From Sternotherus odoratus (taxonomy: Eukaryota > Chordata > Testudines > Kinosternidae), in the NCBI GenBank assembly GCA_032164245.1, contig JAVMKO010000001.1, positions 168,383,434 through 168,447,433 on the forward strand: a stretch of DNA of 64,000 bases. Direction: 5' to 3'. Positions 46,324-59,479 of this stretch are shown one piece after another (the stretch's first letter is position 1; every line of letters starts with the position of its first letter). Position numbers and translations under genes: made by a program. The notes beneath the pieces are model-generated. The model had not been told where the DNA came from, searched no databases, and saw nothing but the letters and a program-made list of their open reading frames with translations.

Positions 46324-49300
46324 CTAGAAACCAAAAAGAAAAGTGAGAAACAGCAGCTTCTATGAAATAAACACACCTGGATTTTCAGTGAAAACATTTT
46401 TTAAAATTAAAATAGACTCAAGTAGTAACAGCTCCCTTCATTTTATGGTATGGCCAGATCCTTTGAGGCACTGACTAACTTGTGTAGGGAGTTGAGAGCA
46501 CTCGGAACCTTGCAAGGTGTGGTCTGCACATTAGGACCAGTTCCATAGCCCACTGGAAGCAAAGGAAAGACTCCCTTTGCCTTTGATGGGTTAAAATCAG
46601 GCCCTTAGTGAGTGGCTAGGCTAAGCCCCAGTGAACTCAAAACTTGACTTCTAAGCCTTCTGATTTTCACGATCAGGAAGATAAAAAGTAAACAACTCTC
46701 TCTAAAGAGTTAAATGACTCCGAGAAAAGAAAATTCAGAATTGTTTTGTTTACGTACTCAAACCTGAATAAATTGTAGGATCTACTGAGAAATTTAGAAT
46801 AGATTATAAAACTCTCAAATGGAGAAATAAAATTCTCTTCAAAGAATTAATGGCTCTGAATGTCACTTTTATGAAAACTTCTGCCAAAAATGTCTTCCGA
46901 ATCTCTCTTGTATCAGTTTAGTACTTCTGACGCTCACTGTTACCATCATCTCTCGCTCATCATTGTGTGCTATATTCAGGACAACTGAAATCCAGTGAAG
47001 AGGAAGGAGGTGACAGTGAGGAAGTAAGTCTAGCTGCAGCACACTGCATTTCCTAAAGTTTGAAGAATAAAGATTTGGAGCAAAAGACTGGAAGTGAATA
47101 AGAGAAGCTAAAGACTGGAACAGAGGCAGGACGGAATCAAGAGAAGGACAAAATTGTCCAATTGAACTGTCCTCTTTTCGGAAGAGACGATAGACGATAG
47201 ACAGATATAAAGGAAATGGCAGAAGAAAGCAAAAGTTCAGGGCAAGAAGAAAGCTCTAGATTTTTGGCTTTTGAAGCAAGGTTAATTAGAGCAATAGAGT
47301 TAGAAATATAGATGTAGAAAACTGAACCTAAAATTAGAAGTGATTTTTCCAAAGTTGCGCCTTATTGACTTAGTCATATTCACACAGCCAATCAACGGTA
47401 GAGGCAGGAATAGAGGCCTAGCCTATTCCTGTGAAATGGATTAAAGAACAGGAATCTATAGCAGTGGGTCAACGAGAGAGGCAACAGTTTTCACTGAACA
47501 TAATGGATGGCTTTGTATATTAAAAAAAATATTCTGGTTTGATATACAAAGACCAAAGCAAGTATAAATAATGGAAATGTGCCATTTACATATACGGGAG
47601 GTTTTCAGTTTTGATTCATTCAGCTATGCCCATGCGACCCCTAAACTTACCTTTCAATTTTGGATTTGCAAAAACTTGAAGCTCAGACAAAACTGCTGAG
47701 TTTCATCCAGTTTCACTGAAACCTGTTCAGTAGAAATTGAGTGAATCTCTTAGACAAATAAAATGTGAAATCAGGAAAATTTTATCTGGTTTCAGGGGTC
47801 ATAATGAATATTTTGCAGACCGGTCATTGTTAAACAGTCTGTATAAATTAATATTGCTTTACCTATGACCTTAGGTTTGATTCTGCTCCCATTGAAATTA
47901 ACGTGTGTTTTGTCACTCGTTTTAATGGGAACAAGATCAGGCCCATAGAATGTAACCAATAGGTATACTGTGCTACCCATGACCTACTCTACTGTATTTT
48001 CTTTTTCTAATGATATGGATTTCCAGACTTGGAAGGTTTCATACAAAACATTCAAAATTGTGTCATATCTGAAGTAAGAAACAAATAATCTTCTACCCAG
48101 GTGAAACTGTATGAATAATACAGCCTTGCAAAAGTGTCATGGAAACATATCCACCGAGGCAAAAAAATGTCCTCACCCACTCTCACCCTGATGAAGCTAG
48201 TGAAAAAAATATTTCTCACTAATAAAAATGTACCTTGTTTGTGTAAGTAGAGTTTTGCAAGGCTAAATTACTACATAAACCAGAGGTAGTCAATAGGCAG
48301 ACAACAGGCCAAATCTGAACAGCCAGGTGCCATTGAAAGGACCCTGAAATCTTATTATTTACTTATTATTATTATTATTTTATTTTATTATTATCTTTGT
48401 TGTTGTTGTTTTTCTGGAGTCTAGACCTTAACCAATAAATTTGGATGATGACCACAAATCAACTACCCCGGACTGTACACATTACAAAGGGACAACGGTA
48501 TGTAGAATCCCTACCAAGTCCATTTGCACTGAGATCTACTTTTGCTTGTTGTACGCTGAAAAATCTTTTGTAAAAAAAATGAACTTCAGCTACTGGCAAT
48601 TTGTCTTCAGTAGCAGAGGTGATTTCAGGATCTCCAATATTGGGATTAGTCTCCGGTACCTGGACCAACAAAGAAGAGAAGTCACTTTAAAACCAACTAC
48701 TCTTTCTCCTCATACCACTCCAATGCCTTTCTACTGGTGAGGATATTTTTTTTGTTGAGGGGCCCTGCTTTGAGCACACTTTTGGAATGAACAGCTGATA
48801 CAAAGCAAATCCAGGGACAGCTTTCAGGTCTGCTCTCTCTTTGCCTAAAAATGGCCTCATCCTGCAAGATGCTGAGCATCTCCTGTGTGTTACTGAGGAG
48901 CCCATGGAATTTCCATGGACTTCAGTGAAAGTCGGGGCACTCAGCAACTTGCACAAATGGACTGCGCATTAGCAAGCATTAGCCAGCAATTTACTGAAAC
49001 CAAAATGTTGCTTGTGTCTGCCTATAACCACAGTTATTTAGAGTAATTCATTCACCACATCAAGAAATTCTGACAAGTTCCTTCTTTAAATGTCAAGGCA
49101 TTTTCCACAAGGTGCTTTTTAATTGCTACTGTAAGTACTGTAAAGGAAAGTACAAGTTATGAACTGCGCAAAACCTGCTCTGATCTGCCGGACTTCCCAT
49201 TTAGCTCATGCTGAACAACCGTTGAATGTTGTATGCAGATCACACACCGAAATTAAAATGCTAAAGTGTAATTCTGGGTAAATAAACCTTACGTTTTAAA

Positions 49301-52224
49301 ATTACATGAAGGTATAGGATATGGATAGGATACTTCAGTATCTGTTCTGTAGGCTCTGTACAATCAATGACATAGTGGGTCTGATTCTGCACTCACACTG
49401 GTGTAAATCAGGAGTAACTGCATTAAGGTCAGAGGAGCTAGTGTGCTGTAAAACCAGAATATCAGGCCCAGGAAATGTTTTCCTTTGACAAAGCATAGTC
49501 CAGCTTTGCCACCAACTTTTAGGGAACACAGAATATCTTTTCACCATCTAGCAAGAATAACCTAGCAAAATACAACTTTTCTCTTCTTCTATCAGATATA
49601 ATAGACATTCCTAGTAACTAAAAAGTTCAAGAGGTATTCTATAAACTGCTGTTTTAGGGCAGAAAGAAGAAAAGAGCATCCTACTGCAAATGGTTTCTGA
49701 ACATAAAGAATACTTTCAGTGCTACGTGTGTTGCTGCTCTGGAAATAAAACGGCATTAAGATGCATGACATACAGTTACAAAATGTTAGAGAATCCTTAT
49801 TTACTCTGGCCTAGGGTGTTACTCACCTCTTCTTGAGACGTCATGGTTAAAAACAAAAATATGTTCTCTTTTCATGATAGTAATGAGCCAGAGGGAAATC
49901 TAGTTGTTGTTAATCCAGTCCACTCAGGAAATATTCTCATCAAACCACCCAGAATTGCCGGCTCAACCACTCTAGCAAATGGCATTATTACTGTAGTCTG
50001 TGTAATTCAACCTGGTGTAGATATCAGGTAGCCTAGGATGACATAGCTATGGATACCAGGAAGGCAAAAACTCAGCAACCCTTTTAATCGAGTGTAATCA
50101 GGTAAGGTAATATTGCGGTATTTGTAAACCTTTTCATGAACCTGTCTGAGAGGAAACTCCACAAAGATTAAGTCACAGGTGTGCTTGCTTGTTCCATTTG
50201 TCCGAAATAAAGTGGCTGGAGAAAAGCATGTGCCAGAATTCTGGGCTCTGGTGAATGAGCCCCGCAGAGCTAGTCAATTTGGCAAACCAGGCCCTTTGCC
50301 TGGTTGCATTGCTCGTTGTGCATTTGGTGTACCCTTTGCTAAATGCACCCACCAGGCATGAGGCAAAGAGCAAACCAAAAGACAGTTCCCAGGATAGATC
50401 TGCATTTTAACTATGAAAAGAATTCCACCTCCATAATTTTGAAAATTGTCCGCTTGAGCCAATGGGAAATTTCCACCTGTTCTAAATTCAGAAGCTCATG
50501 AAGCAGCTGAAATGAAAAAACCTGGTCAAAATAACAGTATAGTCATGATCTTGTTTTGATCTTGTTTTTTATTTTAGAGGGGACGGGAGGTCGTGAAGCG
50601 AGCCGAATAGCCATGTTGCTATGTACAAGTGAGGACAGGGCTGCTGCGAGACTGTGGCTTCCCTAATGAGAGTGCCAATATATTATAGACTAGGTTAGTG
50701 GCATTTATTAATGATGGGAGAATCTCAAAAGTTTCAGAGGAATCTTATTCAAACGTCGCTCTGCAATATGGGAATTGAACTCTTACAAGAAAAGGAGGTC
50801 GTACAATATTTCTAATACTTCCTCCTCTTAGTCAGGACAGCTTTATGACAAGAACAGCTTTTATTACTTTATTTTGGCAGTTCTGCTTCTGATCATTGAA
50901 GGAATTAGGAAGAAGAGGCATTAAAAAAGGAGAAAAAAGGAAAGAAAACTGATCAAAAAGTTTTAGTGTAAGGCAGGAGTGAAAGCAGAATTGGCGTGTC
51001 TACACACGGAAATGACTAATATTTCTTTTTTTCCCCCTACTTTTTCCTGGGTACTGAGCAAGATCATGGAGTTGATCCCCAGCTCCCCTGAGCTCAGCCT
51101 CAAAAGACCTGGGTTTGATGCCCCATTATGCTTGAGGGGAGGCTGTTAGGGACCTAGTCACAAGTCCCTGATTCTCAGTCACTAGGATCTGGCATAAGTT
51201 AAAGTTTCCGGGGTGAGGGGTGGAGGCATCTTCAACGGATATAAGGGCCCTCAGGAACCTTACAGCAGTGGAGAATCAGGCACAGCAAAGGATTGCTTTA
51301 CCATGCTCTCTCCTGTTCCTTGATAACCCTTTTCCTCTCCGAGCCTCTGATATATACCCGGCCACCTCCCCCTTTGCCAGGAGGGACAAAGCAGCACAGA
51401 AGGTAGAGAAAATTTAGTGGAAATTCCCCTCATGTGGAGATTTTTTCTGGGCATTCTCTGGCCATTTTAAACTCGCTTTGTAGTGTGTAAACTGGAGAAT
51501 CTGACGTCCTGTCTCTCCTGCCGCTGGGTCATCAAGGGAATGCTTTAGTTTATCCAGTACATCACTGGTCCTAGCACTTTATTGCCATGAGCAGCACAGG
51601 CTGTGGAAGTACAACTTTTCCCCTACTGCCTAACCTATGTGCTTTGAACCTGACCTGGTGGGGCCATCTTTAAGGGGGAAATTATATTTCAGCCTCCATG
51701 CTCATTCAGTTCTTAGCCTCTTGGATGGGGATACCAACAAGGGGTCCAGCTGTGGTGCTGGTTCTGCGAGGTGGAAATCTGTCCACTACGAACCAGATTC
51801 AGACCACCAATTGATTTCACCTATGCCACTATGAACAACCCAATGCATGGCAACAGCTCATGCTCACTAATTCATTACTGCCTTGGGGTGCATTTAAAAT
51901 GGTGATCTGAAAGTGAGAGATTCAGTTTCCTGCTGTTAGCAAATTTGCACTGACTATGCTTTGTGCTATACTGTGGAGATATACTAGGTTAATCTTGTTT
52001 TGCTACACTCTACGGCAGGCATGCAAAGACTGCATATATTTCTTACCTTTCAACCACCCTAAAGTGCAAAGACTAACATGCTATGAAAACAGGATATCAG
52101 TTTTTGTCAAAAAGATCACAAGGGGTTTGAGGTTTTTTATCTTAGCTGCCTCTCCCTCCCTCTTTGTCTCTCTCTACTAATTTCTGCCGGTACTGAACAT
52201 ACATTCACAGGAGGAGTGGAAGAG
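46324..52224. other. Intergenic region between divergent TMPRSS3 and UBASH3A
   Basis: This stretch should hold the TMPRSS3 5' exon(s) and both promoters, none of which I can place firmly. It contains a (TTA)n run and short random frames. No CpG-island-like block and no clear TATA box were seen just upstream of the UBASH3A start; 52140-52180 is a pyrimidine-rich tract. Confidence 0.5.
48352..48412. repeat. TTA/TTG-type microsatellite
   Basis: Interrupted TTATTATT units followed by TTGTTGTTG, in the intergenic region between the two genes. Confidence 0.85.
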
Positions 52225-52337
52225 ATGGCAGTGGCTGAAACACAATTATATTCAAAGGTCTTGAACAAAGTCAGAAACAGAAGCAGCTGCGCCTTACTGG
52301 AATCTCTCTTATCTATGGGCTTCTCTGCACATACAGC
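52225..52337 (+). CDS. UBASH3A: UBASH3A first coding exon
   Basis: 113 bp from the ATG, whose context is good (purine at -3, G at +4). Encodes MAVAETQLYSKVLNKVRNRS and then SCALLESLLSMGFSAHTA, ending two bases into an Ala codon before GTGAGT. This matches the human start (MAAGETQLYAKVSNK...) residue by residue in spacing. LLESLLSMGF is helix 1 and the MGF loop of the UBA domain, which binds ubiquitin. Confidence 0.95.
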
Positions 52338-53251
52338 GTGAGTAGTCATTTTAAGTTACCTCAATATATTAAAAGGATTTTCTCATACAAATGTGAACAT
52401 AGGCAACTTGCATTTTCAACAGAGAAAACAGGCAACTGCTTAACAGGGATGTTTCTGTATGCAGATAAGATCTCCTGCTTTGGGCTTAATTTATAGCATT
52501 TTGTGGCGTATTGATCTTATCCTAAAAAGAACCTACAGTGCATCCATTTTTTTAATACCACTTTTGGGTTGAGAGATTGTAAAACTTGTTAAACACTTGA
52601 GGTGCTCAGTTATCTCCCACAGAATTACCAAAAACAAGTCACATTTTTCATTCATCAATTTTGCTGTAACGCAGTTAAGTTTAAAGACCCCTTTTAGCCT
52701 CTGCTGGGTTCTATGGCCCAGCAAAGACATTTTATCATATGTAGGGCATTAGAGAATTGGGTTTACTTTTCACAAGACATCATTTTCCTCTTTATGAATA
52801 TCATATAAAAATATTCAACACAGCTGTCCTTTTTACTCTTTTTATTCCACAAATAATTTTTCTCCGTTTAGAATCATGTTAAAAAATTACATGCTAAAGG
52901 GGAGAGGGGAAAATAGTATCTCCATGAAAAATACAAAAGCGCCAAATGCTGTCCTCAGTTATAGTGGCAACCCCTGTGAGGGAGCAGTGTAACTGTGAGC
53001 AGAATTTGACTCTGCATTAAAGGAAAATGCAGTATTCAGGTCACTTGTTTCCCAAACATCTTCAGATGGGATAAGCACATTTTATGTGAGATTTTCAAAG
53101 GCACATGGGGGAATCTAGGGCCTCAACTCGGTGGCAGTGGGGAAGTTTAATTCTCCTATGTGCCTTTGAAATTCTCATTCTTCAAAAATTTACTCCCTTT
53201 CCTGCAAATTCCTTAACATGTATGTGTGCATGTGTGAGACACAGAGAGTGA

Positions 53252-53339
53252 AATAAGGTTTCAGAGTGGTAGCCGCATTAGTTTGTATCAGCAAAAACAA
53301 TGAGGAGTCCTTGTGGCAGTTTTGAAGGTGCCACAAGGA

Positions 53340-53340
<1 letters not shown>
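53252..53340 (-). mobile_element. Third copy of the inverted-arm retroposon family
   Basis: The minus strand has the same tail as 545-966 (plus strand reads GTTTCAGAGTGGTAGCCGCA, TTAGTTTGTATCAG). AGTCCTTGTGGC (about 53307) is mirrored by GCCACAAGGACT (ending about 53341), a 12-bp head-to-head arm. The arm runs directly into the TATC microsatellite. A target duplication was not found. Located in UBASH3A intron 1. Confidence 0.7.
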
Positions 53341-53429
<89 letters not shown>

Positions 53430-53430
53430 G
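53341..53430. repeat. (TATC)n microsatellite, about 22 units
   Basis: An uninterrupted 90-bp tetranucleotide run, likely polymorphic in length. It encodes the Leu-Ser-Ile-Tyr repeats of an open frame that is not a gene. Confidence 0.97.
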
Positions 53431-54339
53431 TTGGCTTCTTATTGAAAATAAAACCAACCAGTGAAGCAACTACGTCTGAAAAGGTTCAGTATTAAAAGTA
53501 TTGAATTAATTTTCTAAAGAGCCCGCTATTTTCAGGTGCCAACTTTAGACACCTTGGGCCTGACCAGAGGTACTGAGTTTCCGTTGCTCCCATTAATGTT
53601 AACTGAAATTTTGGGGACACAGCTCTTCTGAAAATTTGAAAATCTCACGGTCTCTCCCATCAGGCATCCCAAAACTGAGACACCCAAAATGAGTGGGTAG
53701 TTTTGAAAAATATTTACTCTGAAGTCTATATTCTTCAAATCTTCTTTAAAGCACAGTGGTGCTTCCTATGGAGTGTGTTTGTGCTGTGCAGTATAAAGGA
53801 GATAGAGTCAAAGTGTTGAGCAAGTGTGGATAACATTTAAAAAGTAGCCTGGATTTTTGCCTAAAATTTGAACTGAACAACTTTCCGAACTTAGAAACTT
53901 TTGTTATTATTTGTAAAACTTTTGCATGTGTTTTCAGTTCCTGATTTCAGCCATTCAGCATTCCTGGCCTGGCCAAAACCAGTACGAATCGTTATTAGCA
54001 TTTCCAGACAGGGATCTGGTAATTCATTCTCCTTCTAAAACAGTACTTTAAAATATTTATTTAAGAACTCTTCGGCTTTCTGTTTGAGAGATCTCTGTAA
54101 ACATAAGATCCATTTTTGCATTAAATTGCTTCATTGTCTATTATTTGCTTTGTGGAAGTGCATAGGAGCCCCAGTCATAGGCCAGAATGCCACTGTGCCT
54201 ATGACAAGTTTTTTTTTTTATAAGGATAGTTTTAAGGAGGACAATTAAAGAGAACAATGATTTGGCTTTGTAGATGTTGACTGGGAGCATTCCCAAGAGT
54301 CGGGGGTTGCATGGGAGAAAGAACAAAAGCTCGTCTGAA

Positions 54340-54725
54340 AATTGATAGAGGCTGGCATTGGCAAAGAGAAGGCAGCAGTCAGCCTCTTGGTAGTTTATGG
54401 GAGATGATAGGTAGGGTAGGGATAGCTGGTGAGGGCCTTGGAAGTAAAAACAAGCTGCTTATGCATGATGCTATGGAGAAAGGGGAGCTAGTGAAGGGAG
54501 GCAAAGAGGGGGGCGACATGGTCAAAGGAGCCAGTGATCAACACAGCAGCATTATGACTGGATATGAGCGGGTAAGATTGCATTTGTCAAGGCCAAAGAG
54601 AAGGATGTTGCACTAATCAAGACACGAGATGATGAGAGCTCAGATGAGAGTGTTAGCGGTGCGGACGTGCAGAAAGAATCAGCAAGCTTTGCACATAGTC
54701 AGGCCCTAAGGTCCTAGAGAGAGGT
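54340..54725 (+). repeat. Interspersed repeat, unnamed
   Basis: Contains GGGGCGACATGGTCAAAG, GCATTTGTCAAGGCCAAAGA, GAAGGATGTTGCACTAATCA and ATGATGAGAGCTCAGATGAG, a pattern I recognise as a dispersed vertebrate repeat of unclear class. No intact frame. UBASH3A intron 1. Confidence 0.45.
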
Positions 54726-55704
54726 CTGAGTCATTCAAAGCTGACGGCGAGTTTACTGGCCTGAGTGACAGGAAGGGTTGTGGTAGTGTCCACAGTGCTC
54801 AAGAAAGAAAGTTGTGGGGAGGGCTTGGGGGACAGATTAAGAGTTGGCCATGTTGAGCCTTCAGTAATAAAAGGACACAGCACATCATACATAAGTAACA
54901 TGTTTAATTATTTATTTACAAAGCCACATACAATTTTCTCCCTGGAGTGAGGAAGACAGAAAAAAGCACATGAAACCAGTCATACTGTTTAATGCGCTTC
55001 TGGAAGGTGAACAGATACCGCAGGGCTGGATGCAGTATAAGAACTTGAACAGAAGGGAACTGAATGTTACAAATTTGGCTTCAAGACCCCAACAGGCAGA
55101 AAATCTTGTTTCAAGTATAGCAAATATTGTCTCGTGGGTGTAGCCAAAGAAACACGACTCATAGTTAGTTTTAGAATTGTGGCCGGACTGAAATGTCCAG
55201 TTCCTCTGCTGGACTTCTCCCTACTTCCCCCACCCCAAGAAACTCAACTCTTGGTCTCAAAGACATGTGTGTGCAGGAACATGCTGCCCAAGAATATACT
55301 GAATTTGGGTATAATTTGGTCCCATAGAACAGTAATTACATATTAGAGATAGACCTGAACCAAAACGCCAGACCTGAACCAAGATCCCTGAATCTGCAGC
55401 TCAAATCTCTCTCTAATGGGCAGAAACCAAACACTGACTCCTTTGGGAAAATTTGGATCCAGATTTCCGGATCTCAAGTAGCAGAGTGTTTGGAGCTGAG
55501 GTTTAGGTTCTGCACAAATACAGTGTTTGGAGCTGGGATTTTGTTTGGCCCCATCTCTAATAATAATGTGGGCCCATCTACAGTAAAAATCATGCTTATA
55601 CAGTGTATTAAGGAAAAGTCTCCAGAATTCAAAGGAGAATTTGTTATCATCTGTCTTACTGCATCTATTCTTTTCTCATGGTGAATCCTCTTTATTTTCC
55701 TTAG

Positions 55705-55758
55705 GCAAAAAGCTTTGGCTGCTACTGGACACAAGACAGCAGAAGAGGCTTCAAAGTG
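55705..55758 (+). CDS. UBASH3A: UBASH3A exon 2: UBA domain, C-terminal part
   Basis: 54 bp; completes the Ala codon, then encodes QKALAATGHKTAEEASK and two bases of the Trp codon. Matches human LKALAATGRKTAEEALAW, the second and third helices of the UBA. Acceptor TTTTCCTTAG, donor GTAAGA. Confidence 0.95.
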
Positions 55759-56531
55759 GTAAGAATGAAATCATTTACAGCTCCCCAAGGAGTACTTTCA
55801 TGTGAAACTGAATGAAATGTAGTTGCTTCTGGGCTGTTTCCCCACTGGATTTGGATTTAGCAGGCTTCATGGTAAAAATCAAATCAAATCTGAGCTCATC
55901 TTTATTTTGCTTTATGGGAATCGTTTTATTCGATCATGTTTCTTGTAGGCATAAAATTATTTGCCCAAAGTGCAAAGCAAAGTAAGAGCAGAGTTATTGC
56001 TTCCTAGACGATGGTTCTATTTTATGGAACATGAGAGAACATGTGGGTGTAGGGGATGGATACTGTGATGATCACCTAATTTTGAGATAGTCAAAGAAGA
56101 GAGGATTGTGAGGAACCGTTGTGTAATAAATGAGTCCAATTTCTCACACCTTCACTCGTGCACAAAAAACTCTCGCTCTCACAGAACTGGATGATACCTG
56201 TAGATCAAAGAGGAAAGTTTAGATACTCAGCCCGTGAGGTAAAAATAGAAAAGGAGATGTTAGAGATCCAAGAGATTATAATAATAAAGGAATTTGGAGC
56301 ATGTTAGCTTAAAAGGCATTGACTGGAGGGAACACAGCCCCAGGTGGGAAAAGGCTATAAAATCAAACTGAATGGCTAAGAGTTCATGGTTTTAAAAATA
56401 AGAATCCAGGATAGGCATGTCCATGGGTAATGTCAACTGCTACTCTTGGGTCATCTGAATTTTTTCTCCAGCCTGAGACACTGATGATGCAGTATGGAGA
56501 TGTTGCTGATGCTGACTTATTTTGCAATTTA

Positions 56532-56832
56532 AATCCCAATTCTAAGAGTATGTCTCCTCTACACTATACCCCTACAGTGGCACAGCTCAAATGCTGTGCC
56601 ACTGAGAGTCGTAGTGTAAGTGCTTCCTACATTAATGGAAAAGGGGTTTTGCGTTGATGTAGTTATTCCACTTCTCTGAGAGGCAGTAGGTACATTGACA
56701 GAAGAATCCTTCTGTCAACCACAGAAGGGATTAATTTTTGACCCAGGTAGAGCATTCAGGCCACAACATTTTTCACAACCCTGAGTGACATAGCTAGGTT
56801 GATCTAATTTTTAAATGTAGACCAGACCTGAG
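56532..56832. mobile_element. Putative MITE with TATGTCT...TACAC-type termini
   Basis: The left end AAGAGTATGTCTCCTCTACAC is loosely mirrored by AATGTAGACCAGACCTGA at the right. The interior has short inverted pairs (CACAGCTCAAATGCTGTG; GACAGAAGAATCCTTCTGTC). It resembles the family at 59213-59442. The target duplication is not clear. UBASH3A intron 2. Confidence 0.5.
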
Positions 56833-57903
56833 TCAAATCTCAAACCCACGCTCTCTGCTGATATTTGTGAGACACAGAAGAGATACCCAGCAGCAGCAAT
56901 GCTGCTACATTGCATCCTACAAAGCAACTGATGTTGGAGCAACTGATGTTGCTCCAAATGGGGCAAATACAGTTAATCATCCAGATACAAAGGCTTAGAA
57001 TGAGAACATTGCACAGCTGAAATATGCATTATTGTATATTCCTTTTTGTTGTGTTTCCAGAAAGGCTGAGATGACACAAGTTATGACTTTGACTTAGAAT
57101 TTATACTACAGAAGGTGATTCTGGATTTTTTGTCCATGTGTTGCAAAACATGCTGATATGTGGCATGTACTTCTGACATCCAGAGTGGTGACCACGTGAT
57201 GGATTGCATGTTCATCCCAGCACATGTCCAGTTCAACAGCAATGCTACAAAACGAGCTCCATCTGAAATTATTTTATGCTGTGAATTGAAAAAATCAGAA
57301 GTGGATCATGCTGTAATTCCCAAAACAAACTGACTGTTATTAGAGATTGTAGCATGATTTACTAATTTCAGCTGATGCATTTTCTTTTTAATTTGTTTTT
57401 TTTTCAGTTGGGGGTGTTGTTGTTTTGTTTTAACTAGAGGTGGATAAAAATACCAATTGTTTTTTGGAGGATTTTTTTAAAACCTATTTTTTCAAAATTA
57501 CCTCCCAATTTATTTATTTTTCATTTTTTGATGGCTTGCTCTGCCCATCCCTTTTCCTCCCTTTTCAAATGGCAAAACAGAAAATGGGGGAGAAAATCAA
57601 ACAAATAATACCAAACGTTTTCTGCTTGCAAATACTGAAAACTTGGTTTTTAAATGAAAATGTTCTTTCTTTTTTTAAAAATGTGTAAAGGAAAACATAA
57701 AGACCTCATCCCATCAATAAATATCATAAGGGGAATTTTTTTGACAGCTCTAGTTTTAATCTGTTCTTATTTCATTATGAGTTTCTGCTCATGTAACAAC
57801 TGTTTGTTTTTCTTTCTCTGCTTTCATTGTGGATGCCTTCACCAGAGGAATGTGTACACAATTGTGCCTTAAGTTACCCTGTGCCATGCACTCTCAATTT
57901 CAG

Positions 57904-58090
57904 GTTGCACTCTCATTGTAATGATCCTTCTTTGGAAGATCCAATCCCTCAGGAGTATGCTCTCTATTTGTGTCCAACTGGACCCTTGCATGAGAAACTG
58001 CAGGAATTTTGGAAAGAGAGCAAGAATCAATGTTCAAGAAACAAAGCCCATGAGATTTTCCCACACATAACTCTTTGTGATTTCTTTACG
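57904..58090 (+). CDS. UBASH3A: UBASH3A exon 3: start of 2H phosphoesterase-like domain
   Basis: 187 bp; completes Trp and encodes LHSHCNDPSLEDPIPQEYAL, LCPTGPLHEKLQEFWKESKN and HEIFPHITLCDFFT. HIT (residues 110-112) is the first HxT motif of the 2H superfamily. Acceptor CTCTCAATTTCAG; the exon ends on a whole Thr codon (phase 0) before GTAAGA. Strong similarity to the human exon. Confidence 0.97.
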
Positions 58091-59212
58091 GTAAGAAACC
58101 CTTTAACGATTCTACTGAGCACAAAAAAACATGCTAATGTAAAATTAAGATTGAAATCTGGGCTCTCTTAATCATATATTTTCACTTGCTCTTACAATTA
58201 TTTTGCACTAATAATTCCTCATATAGTCATAGAAACTAGGTGTGATTGTTTTCTGTATGCAAGTAGGAACACAAATGATAGTGTATAAAAATTATATGGA
58301 TGAGGGATTCAACATACAAAGGTCCGTATGGTCAAATAAATGCCATGTTCTGAAAACCCAGCAACAGTATCCCATCACAGAGTATGCTGGGACACAGGCT
58401 AAGGCTTTTTTGGGGTAATGATAATTGAAACTCTATGTATGAATATGTCAGTGCAACTGCACACCTAATTTGTACATGCAGCTAACATGGCTGTGTTTGC
58501 AAACCATGTATTTGCATGTGCAAGTGGTCAGTAGTATCTCTTTTTGCCTTCTGAGAATGGAGTTAGGCAAGCGGTTGCATATGCAGTGTGCACAGAAAAG
58601 CAAACCCTCAGACTTCATCTACTTAACATCCTCTGTGCATTCGTTTGTCACTGCTTTTGGATGCTGCCTGGAAGAATAGTTGCTCTCAGTTCACTGTTGA
58701 GAAAGTTCCACATACTAAAAATAGCTATAGAAAAAAAGTTGGTTCTCTTTGCTTTTTCTTCCTGCTTTAGCTAGTGCTGCATTCGCTCTCCTGCCGATCA
58801 CAGCTCACATTCTTCCTCTTAGTATTGACATGGAGTAAAATCTTCAGAAGTGTATAAGTGACTTAGGCGTCTAAATCCTATTTTCAAAAATACTTTAGAG
58901 ACAGATTTATGTATTTAGGGGCCTAAAGATGCAGAAGATACCTAGGGGCATTTTTCAAAAGCTTCTAAGCAGGAATTTCAGCTAGATGCTTTTGGCACCA
59001 AAATATCTTTGTAAAGCCTAAACAACACGGGGTAATTCTGTACTGAGTTTTTGTGCACTAACTGCTGCATATTAGATGGTCGCAGTAATTACATACACCC
59101 AGTCAACTGTTTTCTGCTTCAATATAATTCAGTGTGACTACACTAGTTGTCTACAATGTCTACATTATCTATGATGTATCTTGTCCTTTGGCAGCTAGAA
59201 GCTTAAGTCTAA

Positions 59213-59442
59213 GGCTATGTCTACACTACACTGTCTGTGTCTACACTATGTGTACACTACACAGCTGTGCTGCTACAGCTAAGCCACAAAAGGCGTGCAG
59301 TGTAGCTGCTGTTTGTCAGCAGGATAGAGGTCTCCTGACGCAAAAAAATTCTACTCCTGACAAGCAGCAGTAGGGTTGGGGTTTTTTTAACACCCCTGAA
59401 TGACAAACGTTTTGCCGACGAAGTTCCAATGTAGACAAAGCC
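59213..59442. mobile_element. PIF/Harbinger-like MITE with TAA target duplication
   Basis: GGCTATGTCTACACTAC at the left is mirrored by AATGTAGACAAAGCC at the right, and TAA flanks both ends (59210-59212 and 59443-59445). A three-base TWA duplication is typical of Harbinger elements such as the Chompy MITEs of reptiles. No transposase. UBASH3A intron 3. Confidence 0.75.
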
Positions 59443-59479
59443 TAACTGAAAATCAGTGGGACTTAAGACCCTAAGTACC

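Noticed and set aside
47137..47352. Hydrophobic minus-strand frame upstream of the TMPRSS3 membrane exon.
   Set aside because: No similarity to the family and wrong splice context; AT-rich chance frame.
47652..47700. Minus-strand block ending in FANPKLK plus a GTAAGT donor with the right phase to join the TMPRSS3 membrane exon.
   Set aside because: An in-frame stop lies just upstream, there is no good acceptor, and the sequence looks like an old dispersed repeat.
48459..48671. 70-codon minus-strand open frame with an acceptor-like CTTTGTTGGTCCAG, in the space where the TMPRSS3 5' exon is expected.
   Set aside because: No similarity to TMPRSS3 or any domain I know, and no donor in a usable place.
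49827..49844. Minus-strand ATG followed by five codons (MTSQEE) and a strong GTGAGT donor, a candidate first coding exon of TMPRSS3.
   Set aside because: It ends in phase 0, whereas the membrane exon needs a phase-1 partner, and it does not resemble known TMPRSS3 N-termini. It would need an extra exon that I did not find.
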